Assembly (NCBI RefSeq): GCF_006151805.1
Contig: NZ_VDDA01000002.1
Span: forward strand, 496,001-560,000
DNA from: Methylobacterium terricola
GTDB taxonomy: Bacteria; Pseudomonadota; Alphaproteobacteria; Rhizobiales; Beijerinckiaceae
Direction of reading: 5' to 3'
Length of the DNA stretch: 64,000 bases
Position 1 is the stretch's first letter. Each line of letters opens with the position of its first letter. The position numbers and the translations under genes were made by a program. Positions 35,690-42,904 of this stretch are shown here, one piece after another. The notes under the pieces are model-generated. The model had not been told where the DNA came from. It made no database searches and saw only the letters and a list, made by a program, of their open reading frames with translations.

Positions 35690-36247
35690 ATGAACGCTCT
35701 CGTGCTGGATGGCGCGCCCCTGCGCGCGGCTCGCAGTGCCGCCATACTCGTGTCGGGCGTGCTGCTGATCACGCTCGCAGCCAAGATCCAGGTCCCGTTC
35801 TGGCCGGTGCCGATGACGCTGCACACCCTCGTCATCATGGCGCTGGCCCTCACGCTCGGCCCGCGCCTCGCAGCGGCGACCGTGCTGTCCTACCTGGCAG
35901 CCGGCGCGGCGGGCCTGCCGGTCTTCTCCGGCACGCCGGAGCGCGGCCTCGGCCTCGCCTACATGGCGGGCCCGACCGGCGGCTACCTGGCGGGCTACCT
36001 CGTCGCCGCCGGCCTCGTCGGGGTCCTCGCCGCCGGGCGGGGGCTGCTCGGCCGGATCGGCGCGATGCTGGTGGGCCTTGCGGTGATCTACGGCTTCGGC
36101 CTCGCCTGGCTCGCCGTCTTCGTGCCGGCGGATCGCCTCCTCGCCGTCGGCGTAGGGCCTTTTCTCATCGGCGACGTCGTCAAGGTCGGCCTCGTCGCGG
36201 CCGGCATGCCGGCCCTGCGCCGGGCTCTCCGGAGCATCGCCCGATGA
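35690..36247 (+). CDS. bioY: Biotin transporter BioY
   Basis: A 185-residue integral membrane protein, the biotin-binding S component of an ECF-type transporter. Six hydrophobic segments are visible. Family signatures are [19 protein letters not shown] (about 33-52), [14 protein letters not shown] and [14 protein letters not shown]. The ATG at 35690 has GGAGG four bases upstream. No bioM or bioN gene is nearby; BioY alone or with shared ECF modules can transport biotin. It is coupled to bioB by an ATGA overlap and sits behind two BioR boxes. Confidence 0.95.
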   Translation: MNALVLDGAPLRAARSAAILVSGVLLITLAAKIQVPFWPVPMTLHTLVIMALALTLGPRLAAATVLSYLAAGAAGLPVFSGTPERGLGLAYMAGPTGGYLAGYLVAAGLVGVLAAGRGLLGRIGAMLVGLAVIYGFGLAWLAVFVPADRLLAVGVGPFLIGDVVKVGLVAAGMPALRRALRSIAR

Positions 36248-37236
36248 GCCGGGACCTGGCGGATGGAGCCGTCCGGTACGATTGGACGCTGGCGGAGATC
36301 GAGGCTCTGCACGACCTCGCCCTGCTCGAACTGGTCGGGCGGGCCAACGCCGTCCACCGGCGCCACCACGACCCGAACCGGATCCGCAAGGCGAGCCTCC
36401 TGTCGGTGAAGACCGGCGGCTGCCCGGAGGACTGCGCCTATTGCCCGCAATCGGCGCATCACCGGGCGGTCGACCTGACCCGCGACCGGCTGATGGATCC
36501 GCCGGCCGTGCTGGCGCTCGCCGCGAAGGCCAAGGCGGCGGGGGCGGAGCGCTTCTGCATGGGGGCGGCCTGGCGGCAGGCGCGGGACGGGCAGGAATTC
36601 GACGCCGTGGTGGCGATGGTCGCGGGCGTGCGGGCTCTGGGGATGGAGGCCTGCGTCACCCTCGGCATGCTGGAGGCGCATCAGGCGGCGCGCCTCGCCG
36701 AGGCCGGGCTGACGGCCTACAACCACAACCTCGATACCGGCCCGGATTTCTACGACCGGATCGTCACCACCCGCCGTTACGAGGACCGGCTCGACACCCT
36801 GGCGACGGTGCGGGCGGCCGGCATCGGCCTGTGCTGCGGCGGCATCCTGGGCATGGGCGAATCGGTGACGGACCGGGCCGGCCTGCTCCAGGTGCTGGCG
36901 GGGCTCGATCCCCATCCCGAGAGCGTGCCGATCAACGCCCTCGTGCCGGTGGCGGGAACCCCGCTCGCCGACCGGCCCCGTCTCGATCCGCTCGATCTGG
37001 TGCGGATGGTCGCGACGGCACGCCTCGTCCTGCCGGGCTCGGTCCTGCGCCTGTCGGCCGGCCGGGCGCAGCTCGGGCGGGAGGCGCAAATCCTGTGCTT
37101 CCTCGCCGGGGCGAACTCGGTCTTCTCCGGCGATACCCTGCTGACGACGCCGAATGCCGAGCACGACGACGACGCGGCCCTCTTCGCGGCCCTGGCGCCG
37201 CGGGGATCCACCGGCCGCGAAGCCGTCGGCGCCTGA
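36244..37236 (+). CDS. bioB: Biotin synthase BioB
   Basis: A 330-residue radical-SAM enzyme inserting sulfur into dethiobiotin. The radical-SAM cluster motif Cys-x3-Cys-x2-Cys is in [17 protein letters not shown] (about 60-68). Further signatures are [42 protein letters not shown], and [20 protein letters not shown] 36244 overlaps the bioY stop. The other biotin genes (bioF, bioA, bioD, bioC) are not in the window. Confidence 0.96.
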   Translation: MSRDLADGAVRYDWTLAEIEALHDLALLELVGRANAVHRRHHDPNRIRKASLLSVKTGGCPEDCAYCPQSAHHRAVDLTRDRLMDPPAVLALAAKAKAAGAERFCMGAAWRQARDGQEFDAVVAMVAGVRALGMEACVTLGMLEAHQAARLAEAGLTAYNHNLDTGPDFYDRIVTTRRYEDRLDTLATVRAAGIGLCCGGILGMGESVTDRAGLLQVLAGLDPHPESVPINALVPVAGTPLADRPRLDPLDLVRMVATARLVLPGSVLRLSAGRAQLGREAQILCFLAGANSVFSGDTLLTTPNAEHDDDAALFAALAPRGSTGREAVGA

Positions 37237-37463
37237 GGCCATGGCGAGGCCTCGCTGGCTCGGGGCGGACGATCTCGTCTCCCCGGGCCGGTGAGACCGA
37301 ACCGATCCACGGTCCGTCGGGACGGGCCGATGCATGCGCCCACGCACGGATTGCCGGGTGGAATCCATCCGGCTCATCCTGCGCGACCATGATCTCCAGC
37401 CCGCTTGCCCGCTCGGGACGGTCTATCGTAGTTTCGTCCCGACAAGCGATTCGGGAGGCCTTG

Positions 37464-37601
37464 ATGAACGTCACCGCCCATTTCGTTCAACCAATCTACC
37501 TTCAGGCCCTGCACGTCTCCCTGGCCGGATATCTTGCGGCGGCCGTCATGTGCGCCGACCGGCGGACGTCGCCGCACACGCCGTGCATGTCCCAGGGCTG
37601 A
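37464..37601 (+). CDS. Possible small hydrophobic protein
   Basis: A 45-codon ORF starting MNVTAHFVQPIYLQALHVSL with a hydrophobic centre (ALHVSLAGYLAAAVM). The ATG has GGGAGG (37450-37455) eight bases upstream. I know no homologue. It lies in a gene-poor gap, so a chance ORF is quite possible. Confidence 0.3.
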   Translation: MNVTAHFVQPIYLQALHVSLAGYLAAAVMCADRRTSPHTPCMSQG

Positions 37602-38291
37602 CGGCAGCCGGCCTGTCCCGCCGGTCAGCGGCCTGTCGTCATGAGCCCTCTCGAAGATCCGGCGCAAGGTCGTTAGGGTCATCCATCAGGGCCGTGAGTC
37701 GGTGCTCGTGATCGCCGGACGCATCGGGCGATCGCGACGCGATCCGGCCGATGCTCCGGATGTCCGGTCAGGTCCGGGGCGAGCCCGTATCGGCCTCGCC
37801 GGCAATGGCCTCGAAAACGGCCTCGGGATACGCATCATCCCCGGTCCCTCGGTTCGCTGGAACAGGAGGGCGGCATCGTGCAAATGCGCTGCGTGCAATT
37901 TGCTGTCGATCACGAGCATCATGCGCGTATCGTCAGGATGCCACCTTGCGTGACACCAGCATCGTTGAGCACGACGATGATCTCGTAAGAGCGGTCTTTT
38001 GATATCAGATCATTTATAAGTAATCGTGAGAAAAAATAATCCGGCCACCGCGAAAAAATGATATCCGGTAATTTTAAGACTGATTTATGAATTTTTGATT
38101 TGGATTTAAGAAGGATCCAAGTCAGCAATAGTTGATCTTGAGGAAGTTGTTCAGGCGTCTCGTGCCGCTTCCCGAGACCCCGGTCCGACCGCGGTGCCGT
38201 CGGGCCGTGTCCCTGGTTTCCGGTTGCGCCGCATGTCCTGCGACGAACGGGCCGTCCTGGCGCCGAACATGGAACCGGGCTTGCTTGAGTC
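37602..38291. other. Gene-poor gap with an AT-rich segment
   Basis: I see no convincing gene here. Roughly 37930-38140 is much richer in A and T than the rest of the window (for example GAGAAAAAATAATCC and GAAAAAATGATATCC). ORFs in it lack ribosome-binding sites and conserved features. The segment could hold promoters, a small RNA, or a scar of lost DNA. Confidence 0.5.
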
Positions 38292-39512
38292 TCAGGCCGC
38301 GAGCCGCAGCCGGTCGTCGTGGTAGCGTGCCATCAGCTCGGCCGGAATCGTATCGAGCACCGCTTCGACGGCGGCCTCGCTCGCCAGGGCGCGGGCGAGG
38401 ATCCGGGCCTCGTCGCGGGCCGCCTCGGCGTCGAAGCGGTTGAGCAGGGCGACGATGGCGTGGGCCTCCGCGAAGGGCAGGCGCTCGCAGGCGGTGACCG
38501 CGCGCTCGATCATCCGCCGCGACAGGCCGGCGCCGCCGCTCTCGCTGAAGCCGCTCGCCTCCTCGTGCCACGCGGACATCGCCGCCGCGAAGGCCGGCTC
38601 GAGGGCGGGCGGCAGGCCGGCGCGACGGTACAGGGCCGCCAGGCCGCTGCCGCGGGGATCGTGCAGCAGCCCCGCCACCCGCTCCGCGGCCAAGCCGGAG
38701 AGGTCGGCGAGCGCCGCCTCGGTGAAGGCCATCCGGCCCGACAACATCGCCCGCAGGATCAGGCCCGGGGTGAGCTGCCCGGCGGCGCGCAGGTAGGCGA
38801 CGAGGCGACGCAGGTCGCCTCCGTCCGATCCTTTCGCAAGCCCGAGGGTCGCGCGCTCCCGCGCCTCGCGGGTCACCCGCTCGCTGCGCTCCGGCGAGAG
38901 CCAGCCGCAGCCGGTCACGAAGGCCGAGAGCGCGCTGGCGAGGCGGGCGGTCACCGCCTGGCGCACGTCGACGGGCAGGCCGGGCCGGGCGAGGAGCGCC
39001 TCGCGCAGGGCCGCGTCGTCGCCGTGGCGCTCGACGATCCGCATCAGGCTGCCGCGGGTGATCTCGGCGCCCGCATTGGCCGCGAGGGCCTGCAGGGCGA
39101 CCGCGCCGGCGATCTCGGCCAGCGCGCCGCACAGCATCGCCGAGAGGTGGGGCCGGTTCGCGATGGCGATCCGCCCCGCCTCGTCGCCGACCGCGGCACA
39201 ATCGACGAGGTCGGCATCCGACAGCACCGGCGAGCGGGCGAGGACGAGGCCGGCGATCTCCGGCTGGTCCTGGGCGAGCGCCACCACCAGGGTCCGGGGC
39301 GCCTCGACCGCGTTGGCGCAGGCCTCGGCCAGCGCGCGGCGGACCAGGGGCGAAGGATCGTCGAGGAGCGCGATGATCGCCGTCTTCGCCTCCCAGCGCG
39401 CTGCGGGATCGAGCTTGGCGTAGAGAAAGGCCCGGGCGAGCGACGAGGCCGCCTCGGCCCGCCGGCCGGCGGATTCGTGCTGCGTCCAGAGCAGGAACTG
39501 GCGGATGATCAT
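38292..39512 (-). CDS. DUF2336 family protein
   Basis: A 406-residue cytoplasmic, all-helical protein of the DUF2336 family found in alphaproteobacteria. The HEAT-like N-terminal part includes LLDDPSPLVRRALAEACANA and VVALAQDQPEIAGLVLARSP, then LVDCAAVGDEAGRIAIANRP. ITRGSLMRIVERHGDDAALRE follows. Function is not established. ATG 39512 (MIIRQFLLWTQHES) was chosen; the longer frame upstream is Pro/Arg-rich and overlaps the 3' end of the transglycosylase gene. It is followed by the gene-poor gap. Confidence 0.85.
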   Translation of the reverse strand: MIIRQFLLWTQHESAGRRAEAASSLARAFLYAKLDPAARWEAKTAIIALLDDPSPLVRRALAEACANAVEAPRTLVVALAQDQPEIAGLVLARSPVLSDADLVDCAAVGDEAGRIAIANRPHLSAMLCGALAEIAGAVALQALAANAGAEITRGSLMRIVERHGDDAALREALLARPGLPVDVRQAVTARLASALSAFVTGCGWLSPERSERVTREARERATLGLAKGSDGGDLRRLVAYLRAAGQLTPGLILRAMLSGRMAFTEAALADLSGLAAERVAGLLHDPRGSGLAALYRRAGLPPALEPAFAAAMSAWHEEASGFSESGGAGLSRRMIERAVTACERLPFAEAHAIVALLNRFDAEAARDEARILARALASEAAVEAVLDTIPAELMARYHDDRLRLAA

Positions 39513-39561
39513 CGGCGCGGCTCCGTGACGGGGGTCGGGCGAGGTCTCGGGATTCGAGGGC

Positions 39562-40590
39562 TCAGGATTCGGTCGACGTGGCGGCGAGGGCGGCGCGGTG
39601 GCGCCCGCCGCCATATTCCCGCGGCCGCGCCGGCGGCAGCGGCGCTCCGTCCGGAAACACCTCCGGCCGCGTGGCGGGAGCCGCGGCGGTCGGCGCGTCG
39701 ACCGTCGCAGCGGGCGCGGCGGAGGCGACCGCCGCCCCTTCGTTCGAGCGCGGGAAATAGGTCGGCGCGGAGGCGCCGGCGCCGCGGCCGCCCCACAGGC
39801 GGGCGACGCTGTCGGAGACCGGACCGCGACGGGCCTCGGTCTGGAACAGCGTGCGCAGCCCGGTCCCGGTCCCGGCCTCGGCCGCGTAGGCCGTCGGCTC
39901 GGCCGCCCGCGCGCTGGCGGTGGCCGTCGGGACGCCCGGGCTCGTGCCCAGCACGGCATAGAGCTCGGAGGCGCTGCGGGCCCGGCCGGTCCGGTCGTAG
40001 AACAGGCCGCGATTGCCGGCGGCCGCCTCCGGCAGGTCGGCGGCGGCGGAGCGGCCGGGGGCGTTCTCGGCGGCGCGGATCAGGGTCAGTGCCCCACGCA
40101 CCCCGAGGAGGTGGGCAGCGTAGAGATCGGCCTTGTTCGGCTCGCGGCCGAGCGCCTCCGAGAGCGCATCGGCGTTGCGGCGGGTGAGCGCACCGGCCAT
40201 CGCGGAGGCGATCTCGGGATCGCGGCGCAGGTCGAGGATCGCCTGCCGCGCCGCCGGGTCGCTTACCGCGTAGCCGCCCGAAGAGCGGGCGGTGATCGCG
40301 TCGGCGTAGGAGCCGAGACCGAGCGACGGCCCGTCCTGCTTCATCACCCCGAGCCAGGTCTGCTCGATGAACTGGAACAGGCCGGTGGCCGAGGACGTGC
40401 CGGCTTTGGCGCTCGGGTTGAGGCTCGATTCGCGCTGGGCGGTCGAGAGCAGGTAGTCGAAGGCGGCCCCGGTCTTCTCGGCGCCCTGGCGGATCGCGTC
40501 GATCACCGGGTTGCCCGAGGCGGTACGACCGGCACTCGCGGCGCCCGCACTGGCAGTTCCTTGCGACGGCGTGCTGGTGAACAGGAACAT
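39562..40590 (-). CDS. Lytic transglycosylase (SLT) domain protein
   Basis: A 342-residue protein with an N-terminal SLT/goose-lysozyme-like domain. Glu54 in STAQRESSLNPSAKAG is the expected catalytic residue and SSATGLFQFIEQTWLGVM follows, both typical of flagellar or secretion-linked muramidases. ADLYAAHLLGVRGALTLI and ENAPGRSAA match related rhizobial proteins. The C-terminal 150 residues are low-complexity Ala/Pro/Thr. No signal peptide is evident. The chosen start is ATG 40590; the frame is open without a stop back through the parE remnant. Confidence 0.82.
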   Translation of the reverse strand: MFLFTSTPSQGTASAGAASAGRTASGNPVIDAIRQGAEKTGAAFDYLLSTAQRESSLNPSAKAGTSSATGLFQFIEQTWLGVMKQDGPSLGLGSYADAITARSSGGYAVSDPAARQAILDLRRDPEIASAMAGALTRRNADALSEALGREPNKADLYAAHLLGVRGALTLIRAAENAPGRSAAADLPEAAAGNRGLFYDRTGRARSASELYAVLGTSPGVPTATASARAAEPTAYAAEAGTGTGLRTLFQTEARRGPVSDSVARLWGGRGAGASAPTYFPRSNEGAAVASAAPAATVDAPTAAAPATRPEVFPDGAPLPPARPREYGGGRHRAALAATSTES

Positions 40591-40731
40591 GGCGGCCCGG
40601 TGGAGCAGCCTCGCGACGCGCGGGCCGGCTCTCTCATGGGGCCGAGGATGTGGGGTTATGGTAAAGGAAGACTGAAGCGGGGAAGGGTGTGGGCGTCTCG
40701 CCGTCGCCTCCGCGTCGTCGTCCGGCCTGCC

Positions 40732-41037
40732 ATCGCGGTACAGCGCCTCGAAGGTCTGGCCGCCGTAGAGGACGTTGGTGACCAACACCCGGTCTGCCTC
40801 GACCCGGTAGGCGATCACGGCACTGTGCTCGACCGGCAGGTTGCGCAGACCGGGCTCCAGATCGTCCCGTCGGCGCCCGCCACGCGGAGCATTGCCGATG
40901 CGATGGCATCGGTCCCTGATCCGGCGCACGAAGCCTTTCGCCGTCGTCAGGTTGCGGCTGGCTTGCTAGACGACCCGAAAGATGTCGGCCAAGTCAGCCA
41001 CCGCCTCGGGCTGAAGCTCGACGCGCAATCTACGCAC
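40732..41037 (-). pseudogene. parE-like toxin gene interrupted by an in-frame stop
   Basis: The GTG at 41035-41037 opens VRRLRVELQPEAVADLADIF, a ParE/RelE toxin start. The frame hits TAG at 40966-40968, then resumes without a shift: QASRNLTTAKGFVRRIRDRC, PRDDLEPGLRNLP-like DDLEPGLRNLPVEHSAVIAY, then RVEADRVLVTNVLYGGQTFE and ALYRD. That is a full ParE fold broken by one nonsense codon. The 3' end is approximate, because the frame runs on into the SLT gene. Its antitoxin gene is also frameshifted, so the module looks dead. Confidence 0.75.
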
Positions 41038-41328
41038 GGCGGTCGTCTTTCTGGGCTTTGTCCGCTTCGGCAAATAATTGTTCGAGGTGAGCGTCGACTT
41101 GGTCGAGCGTGAGTGCGGGACGCGGATCGTCCAGCGACCGGCGGATGCGAGCGCGGATGGCATCCAGGCGTTCGGCATCCTCCTGCCGCTGCCGCTGCCG
41201 CTGCCGCTGCCGCAGGCGCAGCGCATCACCTCGCTGGTCGACGCATACTCGCCCGCGGCCACGCTCTCGCGCACCGCGCGGGGCTGCTCGGACGTGACGG
41301 TGATGCTGATCTTCTCGGCGGCCTGCAT
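41030..41328 (-). pseudogene. parD-like antitoxin gene with a frameshift
   Basis: From ATG 41328 (AGAGGAT upstream) the frame reads MQAAEKISITVTSEQPRAVR, then ESVAAGEYASTSEVMR, a ParD ribbon-helix-helix. It then loses frame just before five copies of CGGCAG. The rest of the antitoxin (RQEDAERLDAIRARIRRSLD, then LTLDQVDAHLEQLFAEADKA) continues in another frame to the TAG at 41030. The break falls between ATGCG and CTGCGCCTG, about 41224-41228. The stop overlaps the parE start, as in intact parDE operons. Confidence 0.75.
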
Positions 41329-41433
41329 GGCTGGATCCTCTGCCCGCATCGATCCCGACGGGAGCACAAAATCCGATCCTCTTCACGGGCCGCCGATCCC
41401 GCGATCACGCCCCGCACGGCGGGGCGGCTCCCC

Positions 41434-42060
41434 TCACCGCTTCGGCACGTCGCCCCCGCCGGCCGGCCGGCGCATCTCGAAGCGGTTCTCGGGCTCGACG
41501 GTGAAATAGTCGAAATAGCCGCCGCGCATGATCGGCCGCATCGCCCCGGTATCGACCCGGCCCTCCGGGGTGACGAAGCGGTCGTCGATATACATCGACA
41601 CCACCTGGCCGATCACCATGAAGTAGGCCGCCTCGCCGCCTTCGGCCGGGACGAGCGGGATGGTCTGGAGCCACTTGCATTCGAGGGCGGCGGGCGCATC
41701 CGCCACCCGCGGCGGGCGCACCTTGCGCGACGGCGCGGTGGCGAGATGCGCGAAATCGAATTCGCTCTCGCCCCGCGGCAGCGGCGCCGAGGATTGGTTC
41801 ATCCCCTCGCGGAGGTCGAAGGTGGCGAGGCTGCAGACGAACTCGCCGCCCTCCTCCGCGAAGGTGAGCGCGTCCTTGCGGCCGAAGGAGGCGAACATCA
41901 CCATCTCGGGATTATCACCGACGCCGTTGAAGAACGAGTACGGCGACAGGTTGAGCTGACCCGAGGCGCTGAGCGCACTGACCCAGCCGATCGGGCGCGG
42001 CGCCACCAGGGCCTTGAACGGGTTGTGCGGCAGGGTGCGGGTCTCGGCGTCGTAATGCAT
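41434..42060 (-). CDS. Flavin reductase family protein (FMN-binding split barrel)
   Basis: A 208-residue protein of the DIM6/NTAB flavin reductase family. Signatures are LVAPRPIGWVSALSASGQLNLSPYSFFNGV near the N terminus, VMFASFGRKDALTFAEEGGEFVCSLAT, and the GQVVSMYIDDRFV strand. Members use or bind FMN; some supply reduced flavin to monooxygenases. The start at 42060 (MHYDAETRTLPHNP) follows a weak ribosome-binding site. It is 98 bp downstream of a nitroreductase gene on the same strand, so two flavoenzymes may be co-expressed. Confidence 0.9.
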   Translation of the reverse strand: MHYDAETRTLPHNPFKALVAPRPIGWVSALSASGQLNLSPYSFFNGVGDNPEMVMFASFGRKDALTFAEEGGEFVCSLATFDLREGMNQSSAPLPRGESEFDFAHLATAPSRKVRPPRVADAPAALECKWLQTIPLVPAEGGEAAYFMVIGQVVSMYIDDRFVTPEGRVDTGAMRPIMRGGYFDYFTVEPENRFEMRRPAGGGDVPKR

Positions 42061-42158
42061 CGGCGGCCCCGGGATGCGTGGGAAACGGCGGCTCGCCCAT
42101 GCGGGCCGTCCGCCGCCAGTTAGAGCAACCCCGGGGCGCGGCGCCAGCCCGCTCGGCC

Positions 42159-42722
42159 TCAGTACCGCGTCACGATCTCAGGCAGCGCCGGCCGCGGCCG
42201 GTCGGGGGGCACCTCGCCGGCCCGGCCGACATGGACGAAGCCCGCCAGACGCTCGGACGGATCGAGGCCGAGGGCGTCGAGCACCCGGCGGTCATAGGCC
42301 ATCCACTCGGTGAGCCAGGCGGTGCGGAAGCCCAGGGCGTTGGCGGCGACGATCAGGTTCATCGTGGCGGCGCCCGCCGACAGCACCTGCTCCCAGTCCG
42401 GGATCTTCACGTGCGGGCCCGCCCGCGACACCACGGCGATCACCAGCGGCGCCAGCGCCAGGCGCCCGGCCTCGAGGGCGAGACGCTTGGCGTCGGCCTC
42501 CGGGTGGTCGGCCCGGTAGGCCTCGGCGACCACCCGGCCGATGCGCGCCTGGCCCTCGCCCTCGATCACGATGAAGCGCCAGGGCGCGAGCTTGCCGTGA
42601 TCCGGCACCCGGGAGGCGGCGGAGAGGATCGTCTCCAGCTCGTCGACGGACGGGCCGGGGCCGGCGAGCTGGACGGGGGGCACCGAGCGACGGGTGCGGA
42701 GGAGGTCGAGGGTTGCGTTCAT
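42159..42722 (-). CDS. Nitroreductase family protein
   Basis: A 187-residue FMN-dependent nitroreductase-fold protein, similar to the YdjA/TdsD branch. Recognised segments are LRTRRSVPPVQLAGPGPS, ILSAASRVPDHGKLAPWRFIVI and HVKIPDWEQVLSAGAATMNL. IVAANALGFRTAWLTEWMAYD follows. The arginines of TRRS bind FMN phosphate. ATG 42722 (MNATLDLLRTRRS) matches the family start; the frame is open 40 codons further, without conservation. The physiological substrate is unknown. Confidence 0.9.
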   Translation of the reverse strand: MNATLDLLRTRRSVPPVQLAGPGPSVDELETILSAASRVPDHGKLAPWRFIVIEGEGQARIGRVVAEAYRADHPEADAKRLALEAGRLALAPLVIAVVSRAGPHVKIPDWEQVLSAGAATMNLIVAANALGFRTAWLTEWMAYDRRVLDALGLDPSERLAGFVHVGRAGEVPPDRPRPALPEIVTRY

Positions 42723-42904
42723 CTCGGCTTCAGTGGCTTGAGCTATCACGAGCGGGACCGGACGGCCGGCTGCCACAAGGGCAGGCTGCCTTTCTGGCGC
42801 CCCGATGGTCCCTTTAAGCACCTTTCCGCCACGGACGGCCATGTCCGGGGCGTGACGACTAGCCGGGCGCCGGGAGAGCCGGTGCCGAGGACGCCGCCCG
42901 CATC

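Noticed and set aside
37919..38128. 69-codon minus-strand ORF in the AT-rich segment
   Set aside because: TTG start without a ribosome-binding site, unlike any family I recognise, and composition alone can explain the open frame.
41150..41216. CGGCAG repeats as a CRISPR-like or satellite array
   Set aside because: Units are six bases, contiguous and inside a coding remnant; no spacers.
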